DNA from: Paracamarosporium sp. OC-R06-R3
Lineage: Eukaryota > Ascomycota > Dothideomycetes > Pleosporales > Didymosphaeriaceae
Assembly (NCBI GenBank): GCA_019828545.1
Contig: JACVRA010000240.1
Span: 1 to 58,582 of the forward strand
Direction of reading: 5' to 3'
Length of the DNA: 58,582 nt
The translations under genes and the position numbers were made by a program. The notes below the pieces were generated by a model. The model did not search any database. It was not told the DNA's origin and worked only from the letters and a program-made list of their open reading frames with translations. This document shows positions 50,382 to 58,582 of the stretch, in pieces. Numbering within the stretch: the stretch's first letter is position 1; every line of letters begins with the position of its first letter.

Positions 50382-52178
50382 CTAAATCCACTCCCAAACT
50401 CGCGAAAAAGATGCCCTTGATGGCACGACCTCGACTAATGGCTCTTCTTCTTCGTCCGAGTCAATTGTATTGAGCCAATCATGCTTGTATATATCTTGTT
50501 CCTGCTCCGCCCAGCCGTCCGGGCGAAGCCAACTAAAGATATTACGCGTCGCATTCTCGGAGATAACATCATCCCCACGATACTTACTCTCCGCTTCGGC
50601 AACGTCACATGTGCACTCGAAGCTCAATTTACGGGGGCGAGCGGAGAAATGTGTATCGCCTTCTGGAATCTGGGGATCTGATTCACCCCCCGCACAGTTC
50701 CAGACAAAGGCCTCGTATCGAAGCGTGTGACCTTTGCACTGCATGTGGACTTTGACCTCTAGATCGACGTCTTTGGTGGGCGTCTCTCTAAATGGTTTCC
50801 ATTGACAAACCGGAGCACGGTTGTGGCGTTCAGACTGGGACAAGAAAAGTAAACGGCACTGGTCGGCGCGCTGCACACATCCATCTACCTCAAGAGGCGA
50901 TGATATCGGTTGTTGGATGAATGTCTGAATTGTTCTTGACCATGCAGCAGAAGGAAGATCGACCGGGATCATGCCAGATCGAACCTGCGATAAGAGATCC
51001 TTGTGAAGGCCCAGGACACTGATCCCTAGCCAGAGACATGCAACCTCGGGTGTTCGATCCATACACATACGCCCAACGATCGACGGATCGTCTCTGCCCA
51101 GTTGTTCAATAGCAGCCAAACTCCCTTGTATCCACGGCGTTGCGGCATTGCATGCTATGCTAGGCTCGTAGAATACGCTCAACAATGAAGAAGGTATGCC
51201 TCTGATGTTGCAGCTCAGGGTGAGAAGTCTGTCAAGGTGTTGCCCACTGTGAATCCAGCCGAGATGCGAGCGATCGTCATGACGAGAAAGACAGCTTGGC
51301 TTCAGTTGACGAGCTCTTGGAGTCGGCACCTGAAGGGTTCTGCTGTCACCCAAATACGGAAACAAGAGGACAGCAGCCAATGCAGCGTGGCTCTGGTCAG
51401 CGATGTTGTGACGCAAGCAGAAGTTATTGAGATAGCTGCAAGCGTCTGAGAAGGACACCGGAGTTCCTGAGGTAGGTATCGCAGAGTGATCCAATGAGAG
51501 GGTAAAGGTTGTCTCTGATTCAAGGCGGATCGACCATGGAGAGCAGAAGGAAGGTTTCAGAGTAGCCTGCCACCCTTGATCTTGGGCGAGGACTGCAGCC
51601 TACCATCTGCTTTCTTGTGGACATGCGTCGCCAATGTCTACCACGACAGTTTTCTGGCCAGACTTTGTAGATGTGTTGTGTAGTGCTACGCTCTCGGTGT
51701 ATGCAAGGGAGCAAGATGTGGGCGCGAGTTCTGCCCAGCGAGCTGATAATATATATGCCCAGGCTGGGATGAGTACGGCGAGGTAGTCATGCTGGCAAGC
51801 GAACCACGAAGAGGGATACCGCTCAGCTTGAGCATTTGATAAGGATAGCAGAATAGGTTTCTCCAGCGCCATGTGTAGTCGCACCAACTTTCGAAAGGAA
51901 GGAAAGCTGCATCCGCACGTTGCAGGGGTTGATGCCCAGATGACGTGACCTGAGGCGATAGCGAATCCAGATTCAATGGTGATATCCAAGTCTTGTGGGA
52001 AGGACGGTTGCAAGGGGAACGAGTCTTGCGAGAAGAAGCTGTGAAGTGGGAGAGCATGGCTCTTCATAGCTTGGGAATGCAATTGGGACCAGGCCGTGAA
52101 GCCAGCGGCGAAGGTGCGGGAAAAGCCTAGGTCATCAAGTCGTATTGGGTCGTCCATGAAAGATTGTCGAGAAATCAA
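50382..52178 (-). pseudogene. Large conserved fungal hypothetical protein, single in-frame TAG
   Basis: The minus frame is open from 52178 to 50382 (598 codons) except for TAG at 51600-51602. Features: MDDPIRLDDLGFSRTFAAGF (ATG 52157 is a good alternative start), HALPLHSFFSQDSFPLQP, FACQHDYLAVLIPAWAYIL SARW around residues 130-150, QESRW, then the stop. After the stop come AAVLAQDQGWQATL, FCLRHNIADQSHAALAAVLL, VACLWLGISVLGLHKDLL, CRLLFLSQSERHNRAPVCQW and ENATRNIFSWLRPDGW. I recall the protein as an accessory fungal family of about 600 residues, in which WW stands at the stop. One TGG-to-TAG change would explain the break. No catalytic motif recognised. Confidence 0.65.
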
Positions 52179-52269
52179 TCAAGTACTGTATACAAAGTCG
52201 GCATGGATAACGTCTGTGCGCATGAATTAGTGTGTAGCGTTGTTGACGGGCGATAGCGGATCGGAGCTA

Positions 52270-52460
52270 AAGAGACGAGGCTAGACGCGCTATTTACGAG
52301 TGCCGTAGTGCAGATGGATGGATGCATAGATGGAGGAAGTAGACAGTACTAGAGTACTCGACTCGCAAAAATCTCGTAGTAATAGCTTCACTTAGTGTTG
52401 TTGTGGCCTCGAGATAGTGGCTAACTAGTGGTTTAGTGTTGGTTGGGCGCGGTAGCGCCA
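52270..52460 (+). repeat. Dispersed repeat, copy 2
   Basis: Related to 39523-39700: gtgccgtagtgcag, tggatggatgcata, gagtactcgactcgc, gttgttgtggcctcgaga and tggtttagtgttggttggg. Together with copy 3 it brackets the pseudogene at 52799-53707 in direct orientation. Confidence 0.7.
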
Positions 52461-52798
52461 AGCAGAGGTGGCACGGTTCGTCGCAACCTCTACACGCCCC
52501 GCACATGAATATACAACCACGCCGCCCAGGCCGCCGTACCTCTTGCAAAACTGCCCCACGCGATACCGATATCGACGCTGCCAATTCCTTTACCGTCAAC
52601 CCGCTACTGCCGTTGCCGTTACCATTAATCCACATACGCCAATTTCACCATTTCCCCACCCCTGCCGCCGCCGCCGCCGCCTACCAGCCCATACAACCAA
52701 TAAGCGATTTATTTCACTCTAAACGTCGCTTCCTTGTATGTCTCATTGCGTTGCCAGGCCATGATAAAGCCCTCCACCTCTATACTACGATCATCCAA

Positions 52799-53707
52799 AT
52801 GGCTACCATCGATCGGAAGCTACGACACTTGCCATGTCATATCCTGCACGACCACAACATCCCCTGTGTAGTTTGGTTCGAGGACGCTATTGCATACTAC
52901 GGCGTCCCAACAGTATTGTTCGATTAATACATCCTGGTACCAGACATCGAGACCGCTACACAGGTGCTTATAAATGATGGATGGAACCTCGTTCTGCAAG
53001 AGAAGGGCAAAATTGGAAACGCAGACGTAGATTCCCCCCAGCGTCGTTTAACGCCGTCTTCTCAAGATGGTCACAAAGCAGAACTGCCCGCACCTCACCC
53101 TCGCACTCCTCAATTTCCACCACCACCACCAGATACATCGCCTCCTGGGCCAACAACCACCGTCCTGCTTCCTGTTGCAGACTGGAACTTCAGCCTTGCC
53201 GGACTTTGTGCGAACAATACCAAAAGCTTAGTAAATACCATCTTCCCTCCTCTAGCAGGCTTGGTAGACGCTCTAATCGACAGCCTTCTGGACTGCCCTT
53301 CTAACAACTCTATGCTCTGTTCCCATCTGGGCGTTCAAATCGCCTATCTTTATGGTTGGTCGCCTTTGCTAAAGGAGAAGGGTTTTGCAGAGCAATTGAT
53401 GTACGAGCATCGCCAATATCACCTCGATGTCTTGTTTGGAATGGACCATGCAACCTGCCCGTTCATCTCTCATCAACGCAAAATCCGAGACGCATTGAGA
53501 AACGGGACACATGAGCTCCAGGAATGTTCTACTGCTCGTAGCAACGAATCCTTGTTTAGTAGACAAGTCCAGGCAAAACTATTAGCATCGATGCCGGACC
53601 CCTTTGCTCACACAGAAGAAGACGGGAAAGATGGGGGTGGTGGCTGGGAAATTTCGGACACTTCAAACGAGAATGGGGGCATTCCACCCCCTCCAGCAGT
53701 TTGGTAG
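52799..53707 (+). pseudogene. Nucleotidyltransferase-like accessory protein with one TAA
   Basis: From ATG 52799 the frame is open to TAG 53705-53707 apart from TAA at 52925-52927. Features: RHLPCHILHDHNIPCVVWFE, DAIAYYGVPTVLFD, the stop, then YILVPDIETATQVLINDGW, TVLLPVADWNFSL, IFPPLAGLVDALIDSLLDC, HLGVQIAYLYGWSPLLKEKG, EHRQYHLDVLFGMDHATCPF and SHQRKIRDALRNGTHELQEC. A strand order of this kind, with FE-DAI and VLFD-YILVP motifs, is common in a fungal family that looks nucleotidyltransferase-like to me. Catalysis cannot be judged. The frame upstream of the ATG is open to 52436 but looks non-coding. Confidence 0.6.
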
Positions 53708-53869
53708 TGTACTTGAAGGTCTTGCACGGATTTAAGGAATGCCAAATAGGCAGATTGGAACGGATGAAATTCAATGATGCATTTTGGTGTGGTACCGAGT
53801 ACTTTCACGGTTTGCGGTCATGTGGATCGCATTGCTAACCAGAGATGGGAACAAGCATCTTTATCATAC

Positions 53870-54040
53870 AGGTGGATGCATGAATGCATGGAGGAACGAG
53901 ACAGTACCAGAGTACTCGACTCGCGGTAATAGCTTCATTTAGTGTTGTTGTGGCCTTGAGACAGTGGGCTGGCTGGTGGTTTGGTGTTGGTTGCACCGAG
54001 TGAGTGACGGCGCGCACACTGACTCCCCGCGGCTGCGCCA
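53870..54040 (+). repeat. Dispersed repeat, copy 3
   Basis: Shares gagtactcgactcgcggtaa, tagcttcatttagtgttgtt, gggctggctggtggtttggt and ttggtgttggttg with copies 1 and 2. Runs directly into the polyketide synthase relic. Confidence 0.7.
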
Positions 54041-54084
54041 TGCATTCGCGTACCAAGCCACCCACCCCTCCAACAAGATCGCAA

Positions 54085-54225
54085 ACAAGAACAAGAGTCA
54101 GCTGGTGCTTGGACCTGCGCGGGCCCAGCGTGAATGTGAATGTCGACACGGCGTGCTCCAGCGGGCTGGTGGCCTTGGACCTGGCCTGCTAGGCGCTGCG
54201 CAGCGGCGATGCCACGGCGGTCCGT
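54085..54225 (+). pseudogene. Polyketide synthase ketosynthase fragment around the active-site Cys
   Basis: The plus frame reads [36 protein letters not shown] at 54190-54192, then ALRSGDATA. The DTACSS block (codons 54145-54162) is the nucleophile motif of fungal iterative ketosynthases. Residues on both sides of the stop also match the KS pattern, where Gln (CAG) is expected at the stop. About 45 residues remain; everything else is gone. It abuts dispersed repeat copy 3. Confidence 0.75.
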
Positions 54226-54500
54226 CCCGCCTGTCCTGTCCCTACACGTGCACTAACAAGCAAGGCTCTAGACGCTTGTATAAGTTGCTGTTATGCTGTG
54301 GAGCTGCGGGCTTCTTTCCCCCGAGGTTTTTGGTGGGTAGGGCGCTTCTACTGGTGCTGCTAGCCCTATCCACCTCAACAATATCGTTTTCTAGAATAGG
54401 ATGATCATTTCTGATTAAAGGACAAAGCTAGCAACTGACGAGAGAGTACGTAAGAGTTTATTGCACCCAGGAAGTGCGCAGACCCACTGCTTGCGGTAGA
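54226..54500. other. Short unassigned stretch
   Basis: No gene supported. Confidence 0.4.
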
Positions 54501-54560
54501 AGACAAGCAGGGCAGAGTAGACAAGCAGGACAAAGCAGATAAGTAGGGTAGAGCAGTCTT
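54500..54560. repeat. Degenerate agacaagcagggcag minisatellite
   Basis: Four to five imperfect 15-bp units (agacaagcagggcag, agacaagcaggacaa, agataagtagggtag). Compositionally like the minisatellites at 38.7 and 39.0 kb. Confidence 0.7.
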
Positions 54561-54719
54561 GCCTGGCGCGGCGCGCAACGTCGGCATCGTGTACCAAGGC
54601 CGTCAAGGGCTTTGAATCTCTTCTCTTCTCTTGTATAAACGCGCATTTGGACAGGGTTTTCTTCAATCTCGCCATTGCCAGCGAGGAGATTTGTAAAACC
54701 TGAAAAAAAAAAAAAAAAA

Positions 54720-54968
54720 CCACGACCAATCTGCGACGCGCCTATTCCGCCAGCGAGCGCGAACCCCCTCGTCGCGTGCGACTAATCGTGACGCAATGGG
54801 CTTGCGCACGTTGTTCACCCATAACAGACGCGTGCTGCATGCATGTCCCAGGACGTTAACATGCTGGGCGCCCGTCTCCTCTGGGTACACCAGCAGCACG
54901 GCGTCGCAGTACCGGTATTCCCGCGCGAAGGACGGCGCCATTGCCGTGCCGCCGTCTCTTCTCACCAT
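54720..54968 (-). pseudogene. Scrambled family: distant minus copy
   Basis: From ATG 54968: MVRRDGGTAMAPSFAREYRY, CDAVLLVYPEET, then VNVLGHA and NNVRKPIASRLVARDEG, ending at a poly-A/T tract (54702-54718). The CDAVLLVY and RKPIASRLV segments match pieces at 38.69 kb and 37.99 kb. So the family reaches 16 kb beyond the main cluster. Confidence 0.5.
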
Positions 54969-55187
54969 GCTCGGCGCATTGGCCAGCGCAGAAGCTAAGT
55001 TGTATCGTACGAATTACTCATTGAAAGCACTGATGAAACTTGTCTAGTACCATCATCTCAGATTCGCTCATCTCAAGACGCATATCGTATATTGTCCAAT
55101 CGAGGTGTGCCAACAAGTCCCCCAAGCCCTCCATCTTCCAAAACTTCCCGTCCCATCCCTCACTCGCTCCATAATGATTCCTTCAGA

Positions 55188-55502
55188 TTACCAATCGCAC
55201 GCGGCTTCGTTGTATCGTTTGGGAGCCCCAGGGACCGCCCGAAAGCATCTTCTCAGCCCCGGTGGATCCCTATAGATTATATGGGCTCTTTCATTCGGTC
55301 TATCCATGCAGAATTCGACCAGCCAATAGGGCCCTGGATAATGGCAACGGTTGAGCGCACCATAAAAGTGGCTACGGGCTCCGTCGTTGCCATATACAGT
55401 TTTTTCATAGCTGCCGCCCTCTGATTGTTTCCATGTGATGTAGGTAGCATCGGCTACCCCTAGTGCGGCAGTCAAGACCGTAGCGAGGAGCGTAATCTTC
55501 AT
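55188..55502 (-). CDS. Small secreted cysteine-containing protein (effector candidate)
   Basis: ATG 55502 to TAA 55188-55190, 104 residues, no intron. Residues 1-19 are a signal peptide (basic MK, hydrophobic ITLLATVLTAALG, small residues before the cut near ADA). The mature part is about 85 residues, basic, with four cysteines at 53, 65, 86 and 102, enough for two disulfides. Aromatic-rich (WKQ, FYG, YPGPYW). No homologue recognised. ATG 55538 is in frame, but the one at 55502 gives a proper signal peptide. A 57-bp tandem repeat and a TATA-like sequence lie upstream. Size, Cys content and location fit fungal effectors, but that is inference. Confidence 0.7.
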   Translation of the reverse strand: MKITLLATVLTAALGVADATYITWKQSEGGSYEKTVYGNDGARSHFYGALNRCHYPGPYWLVEFCMDRPNERAHIIYRDPPGLRRCFRAVPGAPKRYNEAACDW

Positions 55503-55594
55503 TGTGCTATAACATTGTTTAGTCGGGAATACTATCATAGGTACCTAGGTAGCAAGGACTTTACCTACTTGGCTTATGATTAAAGCGAAAGGCG

Positions 55595-55710
55595 GGACCA
55601 GAATAGACTTGAGGAGGTAAATTGAGAGGTGTAAGTTGTAGATGTTTCAACGGACCAGGATAGACTTGAGGAGGCAAGCTGGGAGGTCTAAGATGTAGAT
55701 GTTTCAACGG
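55595..55710. repeat. 57-bp tandem duplication upstream of the secreted-protein gene
   Basis: Two units starting ggaccagaatagacttgagg at 55595 and ggaccaggatagacttgagg at 55652, both ending gtagatgtttcaac. About 85 percent alike by eye. They lie 90-210 bp upstream of the ATG 55502 on the minus strand, so within the leader or promoter. Confidence 0.85.
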
Positions 55711-55729
55711 AAAATGTGACTTTAGCCAT

Positions 55730-55738
55730 CTTTATATA
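55730..55738 (-). promoter_or_regulatory. TATA-like box for the secreted-protein gene
   Basis: The minus strand reads GTATATAAAG, about 230 bp upstream of ATG 55502 and beyond the 57-bp repeats. Plausible TATA box; the repeats would then be in the 5-prime leader. Unconfirmed. Confidence 0.35.
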
Positions 55739-56839
55739 CAAGACGTTCCTCTATCAGCACTACGACATATCCGGCAAACATTGTCAGAGCTTCTTGGTCT
55801 TGTATAGATGTATTGAGCATCTATGGGGTGATTGGAAGTATCCTACCTAGGTAAATCAAAGCGCTAATACCTTTGAGGCCCACGCTGTATTAGTCTATAC
55901 ATTGTTATCCCTTTAGAGTTCTTTTCTGCTTATTACATGGGGCGAGCTTATTAAGGCGAAAGATCGTACCTTAATTTGGTTACAGTCCCGCCCACTAAAA
56001 CGATTGTTAGCTTACATTCTGCGCGCCTGCTTACATGTAACGTTCGTCACGATTCCATAACTAGCTTTCTACTACGACCATCTTCATTCAAAAAGCTGCG
56101 CTGGACTTGAGCTTACCAGTCCAAGATTCGCGTCCTACAGTATTGTCTGAGAGTTTCCTAACTGTTCACGCAAGCGAGTTTTTGCTGTGAATGCGGGCTC
56201 AGCCCATCAATCAAAGAAATGGCCTAACTTACCAACACCTGTGAATTTGGCTTACTGGTCCCTACATCTTTTGATTCGTCGAAGTTTTATCTCACTGCAT
56301 GTCATCCATTAACAGCTGCGATTGCCTAACCAGCTGCATGTTCACGTGCGAAATCAAATAAAGATGAAAGTCGTCAAGTTCACCGCCTTCAAGGCTGCTG
56401 CATAATACGACTTTCTCCAACGAAAAACTTGTAATGTCGACGTTGTTTTCCTCGTCTGTACACTACCTGCTGTAACTTGGTAAACTGTCATACCACGCAA
56501 ACAGCAGACTCATGATATTCTGGGGCAAGTAGGACCCGTTAAACAAGCTCTTTGGATAACAGACTGTAACTTACGGCTCCCTAATCTACTTGGCACGCTG
56601 GCATGCACTTGCCACAATTAGTTATAGATGAGTTAGCTTAGATTACGGGCATCTAAACATACGTAAGCTCGCTTAGTGCAAAGCGAGGCAAGTGTGGACT
56701 CGGTATATTGTCCCCCGCCAGGTTGCATCTTCATAAGATCAGTTGAAAGTGCAACCAGGTTGTACAGTAATGCTGGCTTCATGACCAGTCCATTGGGGAA
56801 GGACGTGTACAGAAGGTGTATCCAGTACTTTCGGCTATG
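55739..56839. other. Long gap, AT-leaning, nothing recognised
   Basis: No coding sequence supported. A small ORF at 56676-56861 is not convincing. Confidence 0.5.
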
Positions 56840-57586
56840 TCAGAACTGGAGAATATTGTAGGACAAGATGTGCGAACCTTTTGTATCTTTTGAAAACCTG
56901 TCACTGTCACCTAAAGCTGCGACCCGCTCATTTGTACCTTCGCTAGTTTGTTTATGGGGCTGTGACATCAGGGTATCGGACTTGCGCTTTGTGCCAGTTG
57001 GGGCTCCACCCTGACCTCGGAGATTATGGGACATTCCGCTCAGCTCTTTCGCGGACTTTTTACGGAGGTTCTGCGCACGTTTTGTCGCGATTACATTCAG
57101 TCTCTTGAAGTTGTCACATCGGCTGTTCTGTGTTCTGCATTTGTCGAGGTGATTTAGATACTGCCACACTGTCGAACATGAGCCCCTACAGAAGACACAA
57201 GTCTCTTTACATTTGATATCTGCTCATGAGAAATTGATTAGCGGCAGTCCGCAGGATCTTACACATAAATTCTGGAGGAACGAACGGTTGGTGAAATGAC
57301 GCTGTATATTTCTTCTCTGTGCATATGCTGGGCTGTTTTCACAGTTTGGATGGGGGCAAGATACTCCTTTGGCTGAATGATCGCCCTCAATGTCGTTGTC
57401 CTTGTTGAGACCATCATCAACCCTGGCATCATCATCATCGCCATCGCTGAGATCATCATTGTTCCTGTCGCTAAAGACATCCTCGTTCTCTTCACTATTT
57501 TTGCCGTCATTTAGGGTGGATCCGAGGGTCGGATGCGGGTTTGATACTCTCTGCCGTAATTCGGCCAGGAGTAGTCGCACGAGTGA
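56840..57586 (-). CDS. C2H2 zinc-finger protein, partial, spliced
   Basis: An exon from about 57586 (acceptor-like GGTAG) encodes an acidic stretch, then SCPHPNCENSPAYAQRRNIQ-RHF, a C-x4-C...H finger. An intron of about 55 nt with donor in the TATGTGTAAG region near 57270 and acceptor GAGCAG near 57222 leads to IKCKETCVFCRGSCSTVWQ and YLNHLDKC, a second Cys/His module, then a basic Lys/Arg/Ser tail to 56840. The donor is ambiguous. A nucleic-acid-binding role is likely; the N-terminus is not in view. Confidence 0.45.
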
Positions 57587-57599
57587 CTACCACGAACTG

Positions 57600-58582
57600 T
57601 TAACATGCTCGTACAATATCTAAGTGACTGGCTTCGATAGACTCTACTTTCTCATATAATATGCGGCAACTGTAGCAGCGTAACCGCTGCTGCAAATCGT
57701 GGAACATTGTCATCAACATGCGGATGAGCAGGTTGGTGTATCATGTAAGCCGGTCAGTTGAGCCGTGCGATTTGATGGTCCTGAATGATATTTACAGCAG
57801 CTTTCTCACCACGTATGCTATCTCATCCTAAAGCCTTACGAACTTTTGAATAACCCTCATCAATTCAACCGTTCCAGTTTGGAAAACGGTATTTCCTTAC
57901 AACGGTACTTCCTTTCGCGGGTTTGGCATATGCTTGCGCTAACCTGAAGAATTCGCCTTTAGGCGCCAATATCGGACTGTTCTCTGTGTGGCGGTACTGG
58001 AAAATAAGGCAATTTCGATTGTAGCCTTTGCCATGGCAAAGGCAAACGCGATACAGAGGAACATCCAGGGTTGAAGTAATTGTACAACCTGCATCTCATT
58101 CTGCCTAGGGTTCGTACGCTGAATAGCTGGATTACTGTAACAATATATTACTTATAAAAATTCCTACTTTAGCATCCTTTTTCTTACCTTACGTACGTTC
58201 TTCTTACTCCACGTATTTTCTTTTCACTTTATATACTCTCTTTTTATTCTATATATCTCTTTTTTCCTTTATACATCTTCTTATTTTATATATTATTTTC
58301 AAATAATTCTTTACTTTAAGTTACTTTATTAGCTTAAAATTAGCTACTTAAGTTTAATCTCAGTTATTTCTTTACTAAATCTTCAAACCTAAAAAAAAGT
58401 AATGTAAAAGAATACTTACTTTATGTAACGAGGCTTAGGACTCACTGATTATATCGGGCCTCAGTGGCTCAGTTAGGCTATGATCGTCAGGAGCTTAAAC
58501 GAGCAGGATCCTGGCAACGCGGATCAGGCCCACCCATATAGCCAGCTCCCGGCTGTAGATAGCTCAGTAGCTTTTCTGTATC
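57600..58582. other. Gap with T-rich degenerate repeat and possible repeat boundary
   Basis: From about 58150 to 58330 the sequence is T-rich with repeated tttatatactctctttttat-like units. The last 130 bases (from 58450) are GC-rich and look like part of another repeat. No gene supported. Confidence 0.4.

Noticed and set aside
1..58582. CRISPR array, bacterial operon or phage
   Set aside because: Introns, gene families and transposon types are fungal; no regular spaced repeats are seen.

Overview
The window is nuclear DNA of a filamentous ascomycete, most likely a dothideomycete and possibly Pleosporales. The evidence is short GT...AG introns of about 45-66 nt with CTAAC/CTGAC-like branch sites, the accessory families present (NACHT-ankyrin NLR, PD-(D/E)XK-like proteins, small kinase-like proteins, DUF7770-like and DUF7924-like proteins, JmjC protein with C2H2 fingers), pogo/Fot1 and Tc1/mariner transposases, and stop codons that look like repeat-induced point mutation (RIP). 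No conserved housekeeping block is visible. It reads as a repeat-rich accessory or subtelomere-like compartment.

Layout. 0-5 kb: tail of a pogo/Fot1 transposase beside a kinase-like fragment, a two-exon hypothetical gene, and small relics. 5-7.6 kb: a nested segmental duplication with tandem and inverted copies. 8-9.7 kb: an intact two-exon alpha/beta hydrolase. 11.2-11.6 kb: a 409-bp MITE with TA duplications. 12-15 kb: a DUF7770-like fragment, a Sir2-like fragment lying antisense to a spliced ORF, and a multi-pass membrane protein. 15.3-18.5 kb: two convergent nuclease-fold genes, one nearly intact with an altered catalytic Glu and one a clear pseudogene, with a tRNA-derived SINE between them. 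19-21 kb: a truncated kinase and a protein with a duplicated module. 23.7-26 kb: a broken conserved gene and a Tc1/mariner transposase carrying four nonsense codons. 26.6-29.1 kb: an NLR with nine ankyrin repeats. 30.2-32.3 kb: a four-finger JmjC protein. 35.3-36.5 kb: a four-exon kinase with one TGG-to-TAG-type stop. 36.5-39.4 kb: scrambled forward and inverted pieces of one unnamed gene family, with purine-rich minisatellites. 41-50 kb: small membrane-protein relics, a C2H2 fragment and an intact Myb-like gene. 50.4-54.2 kb: two large hypothetical genes each killed by one stop, flanked by a dispersed repeat and a polyketide-synthase active-site fragment. 55.2 kb: a small secreted cysteine-containing protein. 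56.8-57.6 kb: a C2H2 gene.

The genes do not form an obvious pathway. What unites them is type (immune-like, nuclease-fold, kinase-like, effector-like) and decay. At least seven genes are open except for one to four stops at TAG or TGA, mostly at sites where TGG, CAG or CGA is the likely ancestral codon. That is what RIP leaking from neighbouring repeats would produce. The strongest intact candidates are the alpha/beta hydrolase, NLR, JmjC gene, Myb-like gene, the nuclease-fold protein at 15.3 kb and the secreted protein at 55.2 kb.

All calls come from reading the sequence. Family names rest on remembered motifs, not on searches.
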